A stretch of 64,000 bases of DNA, taken from Vitellaria paradoxa. Taxonomy: Eukaryota; Streptophyta; Magnoliopsida; Ericales; Sapotaceae. Each line of letters opens with the position of its first letter. Positions within the stretch are counted from its first letter, which is position 1. The stretch is taken from contig CM034233.1 of NCBI GenBank assembly GCA_019916065.1, positions 17,940,436-18,004,435 of the forward strand, given 5' to 3'. The position numbers and the translations under genes are program-made. Under the pieces are notes generated by a model. The model made no database searches, was not told the origin of the DNA, and saw nothing but the letters and a program-made list of their open reading frames with translations. Positions 52,417 to 64,000 of the stretch are shown one piece after another.

Positions 52417-52593
52417 TAAAGTGCTCGATCTTGACGAGTTTATTTAGAAGCGAGGTGACTTAATGGGTGCTCAGCGTATGACAAAAGTGAAATGTTGGAA
52501 ATTTATCTTACCAAAGGTTAAACATTGATATGGTGGACAGATTAAAGACCATACAAGATTGGGACCTCGAATGACAAAACTCAATCTACATGG

Positions 52594-52616
52594 GTGTGTG
52601 TGTGTGTGTGTGTGTG
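52594..52616. repeat. GT microsatellite
   Basis: About eleven GT units without interruption, between two MITEs downstream of the TORTIFOLIA1-like gene. Confidence 0.9.
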
Positions 52617-52765
52617 GAGCCACGGAATTGGATTATGAATCCACGAGCCTCGGAGACGATGCGTTTGGGGCAAGAAAGACGAAAAAAAGAGGGGATGGCT
52701 AATTCACTAAAACCAAGATTAAATTCTCCTCCACTTTAACATATTAAACTTGAGAACATTTTTAA

Positions 52766-53110
52766 GAGGGTGTTTGGTAACTCAAAAATTAGTAAAAAAA
52801 AAATCAAAAGTTGATTTGTGTGTTTGGTAAAATCACAAATTTTTTCACTTTTTTGATTTGTTATAGTAAAAAGTACCACTCCATAATTACAACTTTTTTG
52901 ATTTGCTACAGTAAAAAACATACAAAATATCCAAAAGTTGTAACTTTTTTGCTTTGCTACAGTAAAAAATTTACCAAACACCCAAAAGTTACTAAAAAAT
53001 ACTAAAAATTTCACTTGGTTCAACTAAACACACAAAAAAGTGCCAAAAAAAAATAACCAAAAAATTACCAAAACATAAGTTTTTTTTTTTTTTAACTTCT
53101 AAACACCCTC
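52766..53110. mobile_element. Tourist-like MITE with perfect 10-bp ends
   Basis: The ends GAGGGTGTTT and AAACACCCTC are perfect inverted repeats, flanked by TAA (52763-52765 and 53111-53113). Inside, a motif TTTTTTG(A/C)TTTG(T/C)TA(T/C)AGTAAAAA occurs three times (about 52848, 52894, 52944). It is non-coding and 345 bp long. Confidence 0.82.
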
Positions 53111-54976
53111 TAAGTCCAACTCAAAAATTTTATTGGGCTTACAATCAAATGTGGCCAGTCCAACCACTGTCCCCAAATTTTACCTCAATTCAAACCTAGC
53201 TTAATTTTTTGGACTAGTGGACTCTTACCATCTTAATTTTTTAAAAATTTAGTCATGACATGTACGTAATTTTATTATGATTAAAAATTTTAATCTAAAT
53301 TTTTTTAAAAACATTTTCTATTAAAAAAAATCAAATTAAGCTTTTAAAATAATGATACTTATGGTTAATTTGATACATTGATTGACTTATCTTAGTAATT
53401 TTTTTAGATGATCCATATAGACCTTATTGAAGGTTGTTAACAAAAGTTTAAATGACAAAAGTATGCAAAAATTATATAAAATTTATTAATTTTTATATTT
53501 GATTAAGTTAGAAAATAGAATAAAATGGAAATTATTTCTAATATATTTGTTAAAAATATAAATATATTTAAAATTTATTTTAGCCTTTAAAATATTTTTC
53601 TCATTCTCTTTTACCAAACTGAACCTACGGGGGTTCATCCAAATTTGTAAAATTTATCTATGAAGGATAATTATGTGATTTCAAATTATATATAAGAATT
53701 GCTAACTGAAAATGGGTAATTTTATAATTTCACTTAATGAAAAAAAAAAAATAGAAAAGAGTGTAAGAGTTTATTGTGGAGTGAAATTTGACTCACTTAA
53801 AATATATTATAACTTGTATAGTGGAAAAAGAGGGAGGAGGTTAGAGGAGAAAATAAATAAATAATTATTTTTTTAAGTATGTTTGGTTAAGCAAAAAAAA
53901 GCATAAGAAAAGAAAAAGGATACATGTGTTATAATAATATACTTTTTAAAAATTAAGGTGGTTATTGTGCGTTTGTCTAAAAATCTAGAATGATAAAGTT
54001 ATCTTTTGTAAATTGTTTTCTCAAATTTTTGTTAAAAAAAAATAATTTTTATTGTAAAATAAAGGTATTTATGAAATTATAATTATGTCTTGTATTAAAT
54101 TTTTATATAAGGATATTTATGATATTATAATTATGTAAAACATACGATAAAAAAGATTAGTAGTTATATAATTTCAATTAATAAAAAAAAAAGTAAAATA
54201 AAATGTAAGAGGAAATTAGTGTAATGCAAATAAGTTCACTCTTATTAGGATTGAGTATTTGGTTTTTGGTTAAAAACGAACTGGATCGATTTTTTTTAAT
54301 TATTTTTGTTAACTAAACTGATTGAAAATAAAAAATTATTAAAATCCAAAATTAAAAAAAATTCAATTCGATTTTCAGTCGGCTTTCAATTTTAGACTGA
54401 ATATTTTTTGGATAAAAAAGAAATACTAAATTATAAAAAATTAATAATATATTTAACTGAATAAAATTTAGAATGGACCTAATATATTATATTTTAGTTT
54501 TTAGAATACATAAATTAAATATGTAAAATAAAAATAAAAATTTCAGTTTTTTGGTCGAATTGGTCGTAAAATTTTTTTGAACGGATCGAAAATTAATTTT
54601 TCTGAAAAAATAAATCAGACCAAATTGATCAACGAAAAACAACAAACGATTTTGACTAAATTTAACCAATTCAGCTCGATTTTTTCTTTTTCTTTTTTTT
54701 TTTTTTCCCATCTGTCTGATCGGTTTTTGCTTACTGTGAGTATAATCCTTTCTTTTCGATGTCGTTGACTATTCATTTCCAATGTCTATTTCTACCTCCA
54801 GGAGCTAGCAACCCTTTGAATAAGACCATTTTTCTTTCATTTTCTATAATTATTTTATTTTTGATAAATCTTATTTACAACAATAAAATTAATGAAATCT
54901 TCACCCCTTAAAAGATGTGTTCATCGATCTGAAAATAATATATATACGTATATGCATATATGATATTGCTATTTTG

Positions 54977-55121
54977 GGTGTGTTTGGTTTGCTAAAAACT
55001 ACTAAAAAACTCTAAAAAAACTTTAAAAATCTCTAAAAATTATTCACTTTTTATCTCACTGCACAAATTATGAACCTACAAATTATCTAATTTTATCTTA
55101 CGTTATCACTCCAAATGCACC
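54977..55121. mobile_element. Family B short MITE
   Basis: Left end GGTGTGTTTGG, right end CCAAATGCACC, an 11-bp inverted repeat with few mismatches. The core TCACTGCACAAATTATGAAC is typical of family B. Confidence 0.68.
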
Positions 55122-58020
55122 ATTTATTTATGTGTCATAAGGTGCTTGTTTGGATGAGTCTATTACTGTTATATTTTTCTGCATATATACATTTGTACTG
55201 AAAATTAAAAGGTAATAGTTAAATAACAAAAATAAATGAGCTACTGTGACAAATGCTATGCATTTTCAAAATTCTAATCTCATGATTTATGTGATAATTA
55301 TTGTTGAGCATTCAAATTAAAAGGTAATGAATAATAATAAGATGCGCAAAACAGATGGTGTAACAATTACTCTTCAAGAAAGTGGTAATCAGAACTATTC
55401 AAGACAAATAATCAGTATTATCGAGTGCAAGTTAATATGGACTGTGATTGGAGTGCCAATAAAATAAAATTTTTTATAACTTTTGTTCTATTATTGTCAT
55501 GTGTCATTTTTTTTTTAAATTTTGGTATTTGGTAAAAATTTAAAAAAGTTCAAAAAATAGAGAAAATTAGAGAAAAAAATGAAAAAAAATGAAGAAAGTT
55601 AGGTTTTTTTTTTTTTTATGTTTGGCAATGGGAAAAAGTTAACTTTTTAGTAGTTAAATTTTTAGTTTTTATTAATTTTACATTTTTATTACCCTTCAAA
55701 ATTTAAAAGTAGTTTCAAATGTCAGAGGATAAATTTAATCATTTTAGAAAAAATTAAAAAACTAGTAGTTGGTAGTTTAACTAAATCTAGGAGCCTAAAA
55801 TTGTTTTTCAACTCCTGATTCTTAAAGTTAAATCTCAACTATTAATTGATAATCTGATCATTTAATTTAAAAACACATTTATCATTTTTACATGAATTAG
55901 TGACTTAAATTTAACTTTAAAAATCTAAAGTTGAAAAGTAATTCTAGACCTCTCCCTTATCCAACTCAACTACCAGCCCCATATATATATATGTATATAT
56001 ATTTTCCAAACGGTAATAACCGCTTGTACATACTTTAGTGGCCAATTGGATGCAACAAATAGGAGCCTCCATAAATAATACACCCTTATAAGCTTTAATG
56101 TGATTTTTTTGCTTGGTTTGGAAAGTAAAATTTCTCCTCTCTAAAAATTATCCTCCCTTTTTAATCTTGGAAGAAGGTGTATTATTTTTGGAGATGGTTT
56201 GAGCTCTCCAAAAATTATCCCCCCTTATATGGATTAAATTGGACCATTATACCCTTTCTCATCCCTCTTTCTCACCTACAAAATGTATTTTATATTAGAA
56301 ATAAATTATTTTTAATGAAAAAATGTATTAAAAATTATATTAATAAAAATAAAAAATATAATTTTTTTCCAAATAGGGGGTCGTATGATTAAAAAAATAT
56401 ATTTTTTTCAAATTGGAGGTGATGTGATTTTAAGATAATAATATTATTTTTTAGCAAATATAATAATATTATTTTTTAGCAAATTTATACAAAATTACAC
56501 ATATATTGATATTTTTTAAATAAGGAGAAAAAAAAATAAGCGACTAAAGAAATTTCGGATAAATTGGGATGTTATTGTTTACGAAACTAATTATATATTT
56601 TATAAAGTTTAATTTATTAATAACATAATTTATTTATAATTAATTTGTCTAAAATTAATTTATACTAGTTGGTTTTCACATTATATAATTAACATAAACA
56701 TATAATTAAGTTTGGGTAATCAAGTTTAATTTAATGGATAACCAAGTTTTGAGACACCACAAGAGCAAAAGAGTCATTTGACTGTTTTTTCCATCATTTA
56801 CTTCCTCTTATTTATAAAACATCAAAATCAAGTCAAAAGTTATCCCCTTCATAAACATCACATCAATGTGGACTAACCTTCTAAAAATAATGCCCCCTCT
56901 TATCTTATACCTCCTCTAAAACTTATCCTCTTAAAATTTTAGCACCATCCAATCGGACCCTTAAGTTAAAATTTTACTATAGTATTACTTCAATTGTCGA
57001 GCGGCATTATACTTTCTCTAACTCATTTCCTCTCCTTTGGGGGGAGGGGGTAATATTATATTTCTCGAAATTATTTACCTTTTTTTTTTCAAATTTTTCT
57101 CTTTTTTCATTTTGTCCTTTTTTCTTGATAAATGGAAGTGGCTTCTACTTAAAATAATTACATAAAAAAAAAAAAAACTTCTACTTAAAAAGATTAAAAG
57201 AAATATATTATAGAATATAATTTTGAGAATTTAATGTGAAAAATTATTAAATAGAGAATTGATAAATAAATAAATATTTTTTTGTACTATATTTAAAAGA
57301 AATTGATAAGAAAAATTGATGTAAATGACCTTTTGGCGATCAAACACAGTTTGAACGATGCAAAGGTGATTCCGCACATGGACAGGGATGATCAAGATAG
57401 ACAGCTTTTTCAGACAATAATAAAAGAAAAAAGAAGATAGAAAGACAGCTTGATGCGTGTGTGACAAGGTGTTCCTTGACAAATTTCATCCACTCCTCTC
57501 TCTAGCCAGCTACGTATATATATATATATATATATATATTTATCATTAGAATTGCATTTCAATCCCCAACCCCCAATCATTGGAAAATTTTGCCTTTTTT
57601 TCCTCAACAAGCCAAAAATCCATACCCACGTACATTCGAAGCAATTCCTCACATTTGAGAAACTACCAGAGTCACATTTGGAAGTCAAATTTCCAATAAT
57701 TCTTAATAAAAATTAGCAGGTAATTTTTTTTTGTATTTGATAAAACAAACAAAAATTTTTAGTAAGTTTTGATGATTTTTAAATATTTGGTAAAATAAAT
57801 AAAAAATTTTTAATAATTTTTAAGTTGGATTAAAATAAAATGACCATTATATCTTTTGTCAATTTAGCAAAAGTTGATATTCTGACAACCTGTCAATTCA
57901 ACAAAATTAACAACTTTTAAGTATTTTACCAAATATTTAAAATACCAAAAACTAATATTATTCTTGCTATTTTTACTCTGCCTTGGTAATTCTTCTTTCT
58001 AGAAAAATGTTTTCTTATAT

Positions 58021-58179
58021 TGGGCCTGTTTGATAGACAAAAAATGGAGGAAAAAGTACAATAAAAGTAAAAATATGTAACATAAATGTGATATATAAAA
58101 ATTATTGATCGGAGAAAAATATAAAAATTAATTAAAATTGATGACTTTTAGTGAGTTTTAGTACGGTTAAACAGGCCCA
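58021..58179. mobile_element. MITE with perfect 11-bp inverted ends
   Basis: TGGGCCTGTTT at the left and AAACAGGCCCA at the right are exact inverted repeats around a 137-bp non-coding interior. A related arrangement (GGCCTTGTTTGG ... CTAAACACCCC) lies at about 35493-35640. Confidence 0.7.
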
Positions 58180-58790
58180 TTATTGCAAAAATACTCTTAG
58201 TTAATTTTTGTTAAAGTTGAAAGGTTTTTCCCCCGTTGATGCAATTGCATGCATTTGTTTAGAATAAAAACTTGTCTATTTTAGAAGTCAGATAGATCAA
58301 GCCAAACCCATTTATAGTTTATATTTGGGAGATATGAGATTTTAACTCAATTTGGATTAATATTGAAAAAGAATAATAAAAGCTTATTTCATCTAATTTG
58401 GACGGGCACGGCGGTGGGAGTAGCTAGTCTCGCCTTCCTCATCATTTCAGCAATTATTTTTAATTTAGTTTATTAATTTTTCTTGGAAAGGAGGTTAAAA
58501 ACAAAGTTGATGCTATTAAAAACAAAAAAGTGATAATAATATAAAAGAGCTAAGGAAGCTTCACGCTCAAGAGAAGAGACGACACCGTCAAAATGATAAT
58601 AATTATTAATAAAAAAAAAGAGAGATTAAAGCGCAAACTTTCAACTTTTACCAACTAAACAATTGAGAATTATAAGGAATCATAATTGTGACCAACAAAA
58701 TAATATTAATAAATCTCCGAGGAAGAATCCTACTCTAACGCTTGCCCAAGTGAGAGAGCGTGAGTGGCACCTCCCCTACAGCAAGCGGTA

Positions 58791-58964
58791 TATGGCTCCG
58801 TTTGGAATAAAATAAAATAAAATAAAATCTTACAAATCTCTATAAATACAAATTACGAGATAGTAAAATTTAAATTTTTCACTCACTACACAAATTGTGA
58901 GATATTAACTTTTACAGTTTTATTTTATGTTATACACTTTTATACAACTCCAAACACATCCATA
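58791..58964. mobile_element. Family B short MITE
   Basis: Left end TATGGCTCCGTTTGG, right end CCAAACACATCCATA. The core TCACTACACAAATTGTGAGA is shared with family B. Confidence 0.6.
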
Positions 58965-60560
58965 AGTAGCGCACCGCTTTAGGTAAAGGCCCCGTTTGAA
59001 TTTAAAGGGCGTAAAAAAAAAATTTGATTTATGAGCATTTGATAAAATATCAAAAACCTGTTAATTTTATTAAGGTAATAGATTGTCAAGACACTAATAT
59101 TTATTGAATTGGTGAGACATATAACAATCATTTCTCCATTTTAACTTAATTTAAAAGTTATCAAAATTTTTATCAAATATCTAAAAGTTGTAAAAAATTA
59201 CCAAAAAATTTTATTTATTTTACCAAACACAAAGTTAGCCAAAAAGTATAAAAAATTACTATTTATTATGTGAAACACACACAAAGTTTCACTGTCAACT
59301 TTTGTTAAAAAAAATTATTAAAAATTATTTAAAAATTTAACTTTCAAACGAGACAAAAAAGGAAAAGAAAAATTCGGCAGGAAGCAATTACTGGTTTGGC
59401 CATTTACGTCAATCATACCGTAAGACTATGTTTAATTGAGGGATTAGATAATTAGATATAAGTAATACCATAAGATAGTATATAAGATTAAATATAATAT
59501 AGAATTATTTCTGTACATGGTATTATTTTTTTTAGTACCTGGTTAATAGGATATAAAATGAAATAAAAAATATGATTTGACATATAACATGACAGAAATA
59601 ATTTTGATCCTTTAAATTTTGGCGGGAAACAAATCCACGGGTTACTTACCCAAAAAAAAAAAAAACAAATCTATGGACTAGGTATAAGTAATATCACACC
59701 TCTATAGTACTGCTTATATTTTATTTTTTGGGTATAAACAGGCTCATAATACTAATATTTCCTTTCTATTTTTTCTAGCTAAACATGAGAGTAGAGTGAG
59801 TCTCAAAAATATACACTCTAATCTTAAGTTCTAATCTGGAAAGCACACGTGGGCCTAAAAGGATGTTATAAAGGAAGCTTCCGTTGCTGTTACAACCGTT
59901 ACCCTACTACGTACCGTTTGCAAACGCCGTAAAAGTGGAGTTGGATCAGAAAAAGGGAAGCTTCCCCATTACGAAGATAGCGAAGAGCAGAAAAAATTTG
60001 GTAATCGAGAACAAAAATTCAACGACAAAAATCATAGCCCCGTTGATTTTAGACTTCACTCAATTGGGCCCGTGTATGGCTGATTGAGGTCCATCCTCGT
60101 TTCATTATTATTATGAGTACACAAATCATGAGACCCCGTCTGAATAATTTATTTCTCTCGGGACTTCGCTTTTTAATTTTAGGTATTTTCGACTTGATTA
60201 TTTCAGTGTGACTTTGAGATTAACATATTTTGATACTCAAATCGATTCAATTTCAATTTCATTTTTTTTTTGGTTATAATCGATTCCATTCCATTTTACC
60301 ATTGAATATCGGAATTCGGTTAGGTTTATTCTATAAAACTAGAAATTAAATTGTGAATTCCCAAAAAAAGAAAAACGAAATTTTAAATTAAGACTACAAA
60401 TACGAATTGATACAAGTACAGACATTAATTTAAAAAACTAAAAATAAAAATACATACATGGCAAAGATACAACTAAAAAACACAATTTTTATATTTTTAT
60501 TAGTGATATATATACAAATATAAACATAACATCCACGACAAAACAAACTCAATATATAAA

Positions 60561-60712
60561 CTCCGTTTGGAGCACTTTTTCTTTAAATTTTTACAGATCT
60601 CTTTAAAATTTAAATTTTTTACTCATTATACAAATTACGAAAAAAATTTTTTAACTTACTGTACAAATTACAAAACTATTACTTTTACAAATTTAAATAA
60701 CTCCAAGCACCT
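60561..60712. mobile_element. Family B short MITE
   Basis: Left end CTCCGTTTGGAGC, right end CTCCAAGCACC. Two copies of a core like TTACTGTACAAATTACAAAA lie inside, at about 60620 and 60655. Confidence 0.55.
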
Positions 60713-61395
60713 TTATAATTTAATTTACATAATAAAACAAAATATAAGATACAAAACTTTTTAATATTAAGAATTTTAGCCACTTAAATTTAAATTTATC
60801 TTATTCACATAATTGAAATAAAAATAATAAAATACACCACGTAACATACTCGATGGAGAGTCTTCAAAGAGTATGTTCTTGGTTCGTATCAAATATAAAT
60901 TAACAGTCATTTTAGGTGCCTGTGTTTCATTGATTTTAGACCTAATATGCAAGCAAAACCCATGCAAATCCTAATTAGTTAATCTGTGACACACAATTCA
61001 AAAGCGAAACGAGAGCATCAACTTTTTAAAAAACATAGTGTTGTGAGAATGTCCATTGAGAAAACTTAAATAAAATAATACCAAACATAAATTATACTTT
61101 TAACTTTTTATTTATAAACTCTACGATTATATCATTTGCATATACATTTTTATATAATAATTTGACACATAATTACTATATTTATCAATAAATTATCTCA
61201 CAATTATCCATTATTATTTAATGCATTTTAATCATCATAACATTAAAATTTAAAATTTAAGGTTTATGAATGCCTACAATTGTATCATTTGTATACATAT
61301 TTTTTATGAAATAATAATTTCATACATAATTACTATCATAGTATATGAAATTATTCATTAGTTATAATAACAGGATTAATTATTACATATTGTAA

Positions 61396-61520
61396 TGGGA
61401 GTGTTCTGAGTAGTATAAATTTGTAAAAATTATAATTTCGTAATTTGTACAGTGAGTAATAATTTTATATTTTGTAAAAATTTGTAAAATTTTATATTAT
61501 TTTATAGTCCTAAACGGAAA
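61396..61520. mobile_element. Family B short MITE, inverted orientation
   Basis: GGGAGTGTTCTGAG at the left and CCTAAACGGAAAC at the right. The core TCGTAATTTGTACAGTGAGT is the reverse complement of the family B core. Confidence 0.5.
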
Positions 61521-61661
61521 CAATATTGTGTTTAATCAAAATTTACCTTAAATTTATAAATTCAAAAATTATAGCGCAATTCCCCACCATCTCACAAAGG
61601 AATTGTGACTTCTAACAAAACCCTGACAAGAGCCCATCCCACCCTTTTTGTGACATAACTA

Positions 61662-61819
61662 GGGCTCATTTAAAGCCAACAAAAAAACAAAAAAATTTCA
61701 AAAAAAATTTTAAAAGTTTTCAAATCCCTCCAATCATATTTTGCCACTTATCATTTTTACATCACATCAATTCTATCCATTAATTTTTTTTTATTTTTTT
61801 TGAAACTCCAAACGCACCC
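61662..61819. mobile_element. MITE-like element near the GT92 gene
   Basis: Left end GGGCTCATTTA, right end CCAAACGCACCC, with an A-rich then T-rich interior. It lies about 480 bases before the GT92 start codon. Confidence 0.5.
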
Positions 61820-62104
61820 TAAACCCCAACGCCCTAAACCCCAACAAGAGGCCACCCCATCCCATCTTGAAACACACATGCCTATACATTCCTCAATTAA
61901 CTAACACCTGTCACCGACCAAAACGTTCACTTTTTTTTTTCCTTTAAATTTCAATGGCTGAAAGAGCGGACGGCGCACCAAACGCGCCACTGTGAGAACG
62001 TAGACATAAATAATTCCCCAAATTTTGACTACAGCCCCCAAAGTACAACTAACCCAAAAATGTGGACTGGCTGGCTACTAACCCTACGCCCCAAACGCGT
62101 TTGT

Positions 62105-62125
62105 TCTCTCTCTCTCTCTCTCTCT
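62105..62125 (+). promoter_or_regulatory. CT-rich leader of the GT92 gene
   Basis: An uninterrupted TC run lies about 170 bases before the start codon. It is the same kind of pyrimidine patch seen before the TORTIFOLIA1-like gene and probably lies in the 5' untranslated region. No TATA box was identified with confidence. Confidence 0.45.
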
Positions 62126-62296
62126 ACATATCTCTCCGACAGCAGCTTCATTACCAGACTCCAGAAACTACCTCCAAATTTACCCCACCTCGTCTCCTCT
62201 CCTCCTCCTTCACTGTAAACTCATACACAAACCTAAACCACTGTCTTCTTCTCCAGAAACCAGATCTGAACTAAACTAGACTAAACAAAGCCTCAT

Positions 62297-64000
62297 ATGG
62301 ATTCAGACCAACGTCGCAAGCGAAAACGCATCGCTAGACCTTTATACGCTTACTCTCAGCCTGCACGCTTCTTTTCCCAAAGATCTCTCCTCTTGTGCTT
62401 CGCTTTTGTTGCCTTCCTCTATCTGCTGTCCCACCGAATTCCGATTTCTCCCTCAGCGTTCCGGCCAGTTCTCGCGGTTTCCACCTTTCCTTTGCTGTCC
62501 CTCTCCTCGACCAGCTCGATTCGGCTTTATCCTCGCACGGTACTCTCTTCGTCTCTGTTGAAAGTTGAGGATCGAGTTTTGTTTCCTGATCATTTGTTGT
62601 TTTTGGTCTCGAATGGCGATGGTATGGGGATGAAGGCCAATGAATTGGAATGCGTGTATTACGAAAACAACGGTTTTGATGAAATTACCAGATTGAAGAG
62701 AAATGCCATGTCGGTGGATGAGTACAACGAGTTCCAATCCATCGTGAGGTGTCCACTCCCGCCGGAAAATTATTCTGCCGCGGTCAATTTGCAGGTGCGA
62801 GGGGGAAAGCGAATGCATTTGAGTGATAAGGATGAGAAGTTGGGGAGCAATCGAACGGTTCATTCATGGGAGATGGTGGCTTATGCAGCGACTCTAGATG
62901 GGGACACGGCAGTGGTGTTTGTGAAAGGACTGAACCATCGGCCTGATAAAGAGTCGGATCCAACCCAATTCAGCTGCCATTTTGGTTTGGGGAAATGGGA
63001 GAGAGATGGAAGAGGATACCTGCTTACCACAAAGGCAATCACCGCTGCTCAAGAAATTGTGAGGTGCTCGTTGCCAAGGAGCATTAGGATGAGCCCGAGC
63101 AAGGCTAGGGGCATTCAAGTCACCATTGGGGCGAGTCCACATGTCCATGCCAGGGCAAGTGATCGTGTGCTTGTGCCATCTGTGGCTAGGATTTTCAATT
63201 CCCAAGAACAGAGAAGGAAGAAGGGGAAGTACGAGCTTTGTGTTTGTACCATGGTGTGGAACCAAGCTTCTGCTCTTCGCGAGTGGATAACTTACCATGC
63301 TTGGCTTGGAGTTGAGAGGTGGTTCATCTATGACAATAACAGTGACGATGGAATTAAGGAGGTGATTGATGAGCTTCAACTCGAAAACTACAATGTCAGC
63401 AGGCATGTCTGGCCATGGATTAAGACTCAAGAAGCAGGGTTTTCACACTGTGCTCTCAGAGCAAGGGATGAATGCAACTGGGTTGGATTCATGGATGTTG
63501 ATGAATTTTTCTACTTCCCCTTTCCAACTCCTGGACATCAGAGATCCAGGGAACTGGGTTTTCCTGGTCAGAATCCCCTTCGAACCCTGGTTGCGAATTT
63601 TTCATCAACAACAATTGGAGAAATCCGAACATCCTGCCACAGCTTTGGGCCATCAGGATTGAGTTCACCTCCGTCACAGGGAGTTACGGTGGGGTACACT
63701 TGCAGGCTCCAGAGTCCTGAAAGACACAAGTCAATTGTAAGGCCAGATGCTCTAGACATCACCCTCCTAAATGTGGTGCATCACTTTCATCTGAGGAAGG
63801 GTTTTAGGTACATAAATTTGCCCCAGAGCACAGCCGTGATCAACCACTACAAATACCAGGTGTGGGAGTCTTTTAGAGCAAAGTTCTTCAGAAGAGTGGC
63901 TACCTATGTTGCTGACTGGCAAGAAAACCAAAATGAAGGATCCAGAGATAGGGCGCCTGGATTGGGCACAGAGGCCATTGAACCACCCAATTGGAGCTTG
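62297..64000 (+). CDS. Glycosyltransferase family 92 (DUF23) protein, 3' end beyond window
   Basis: Golgi-type membrane glycosyltransferase, GT92 family. The frame is open from ATG 62297 to the window end (568 codons, no intron). Residues 1-30 are basic and cytosolic, and 31-46 form a signal anchor (SLLLCFAFVAFLYLLSH), so type II topology. The catalytic DUF23 domain starts near residue 312 (ELCVCTMVWNQASALREW, then YHAWLGVERWFIYDNNSDD). The metal/sugar-nucleotide motif D-V-D-E is at 400-403 (GFMDVDEFFYF). Downstream are HHFHLRKGFRYINLP and INHYKYQVWESFRAKFFRR, also typical. It resembles the Arabidopsis At1g27200 / castor RCOM_0530710 group rather than the GALS galactan synthases; donor and acceptor are unknown. 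Only the last few residues and the stop are likely missing. Confidence 0.93.
   Translation, partial: MDSDQRRKRKRIARPLYAYSQPARFFSQRSLLLCFAFVAFLYLLSHRIPISPSAFRPVLAVSTFPLLSLSSTSSIRLYPRTVLSSSLLKVEDRVLFPDHLLFLVSNGDGMGMKANELECVYYENNGFDEITRLKRNAMSVDEYNEFQSIVRCPLPPENYSAAVNLQVRGGKRMHLSDKDEKLGSNRTVHSWEMVAYAATLDGDTAVVFVKGLNHRPDKESDPTQFSCHFGLGKWERDGRGYLLTTKAITAAQEIVRCSLPRSIRMSPSKARGIQVTIGASPHVHARASDRVLVPSVARIFNSQEQRRKKGKYELCVCTMVWNQASALREWITYHAWLGVERWFIYDNNSDDGIKEVIDELQLENYNVSRHVWPWIKTQEAGFSHCALRARDECNWVGFMDVDEFFYFPFPTPGHQRSRELGFPGQNPLRTLVANFSSTTIGEIRTSCHSFGPSGLSSPPSQGVTVGYTCRLQSPERHKSIVRPDALDITLLNVVHHFHLRKGFRYINLPQSTAVINHYKYQVWESFRAKFFRRVATYVADWQENQNEGSRDRAPGLGTEAIEPPNWSL

Larger units (their letters stand above)
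53114..62296. other. Gene-poor AT-rich region between the TORTIFOLIA1-like and GT92 genes
   Basis: No gene is supported. It carries several MITEs (54977, 58021, 58791, 60561, 61396, 61662), a TA run at about 57514-57539, and many A/T homopolymers. A G-box-like CACGTG at about 59847 with TTATAAAGG near 59865 looks promoter-like but no coding gene follows. The last few hundred bases should hold the GT92 promoter and leader. Confidence 0.55.

Overview
The window is nuclear DNA of a plant, most likely a core eudicot. Four spliced or long plant genes sit in very AT-rich DNA full of LTR retrotransposons, small inverted-repeat elements (MITEs), SINE pieces and TA/CT microsatellites. The genes have GT-AG introns, CT-rich 5' leaders and large intergenic gaps. 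Nothing bacterial, organellar or viral was seen. The species cannot be named from this sequence.

Layout. (1) 526-15198, + strand: the last seven exons of ISE2 (DExH15), a chloroplast RNA helicase. One intron (3450-14612, 11.2 kb) holds a nest of retroelements: a structurally complete but mutated Ty1/copia element (5493-10794, target duplication CTAAT) sits inside an LTR of a decayed Ty3/gypsy-type element (about 5204-12916). That element may itself sit inside an older copia remnant (LTR-like pieces at 4187 and 12930). A TRIM-like mini-retrotransposon (14096-14359) lies in the same intron. (2) 19077-28525, - strand: a complete 20-exon SIN3-like (SNL) corepressor gene, tail-to-tail with ISE2. 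(3) 28526-46485: an 18-kb gene-poor stretch with hAT-like elements, MITEs and two Au-SINE-like copies. (4) 46486 to about 52050, + strand: a TORTIFOLIA1-like microtubule-associated protein gene whose 3' end is ambiguous. (5) 53111-62296: a gene-poor stretch with more MITEs. (6) 62297 to the window end, + strand: a glycosyltransferase family 92 gene, cut by the window edge.

The four genes do not form a pathway: they act in plastid RNA processing, chromatin repression, microtubule organisation and Golgi glycosylation. Their order does look ancient. As I recall Arabidopsis chromosome 1, ISE2 and SNL4 are neighbours (At1g70070/At1g70060), GT92 and a TORTIFOLIA1-like gene are neighbours (At1g27200/At1g27210), and another TORTIFOLIA1-like gene lies close to SNL5 (At1g59850/At1g59890). 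The window may therefore keep an ancestral block that Arabidopsis has split up. The most notable non-genic structures are the nested retroelements and a Tourist-type MITE burst with TTA/TAA target duplications. I found no convincing undescribed molecular system.
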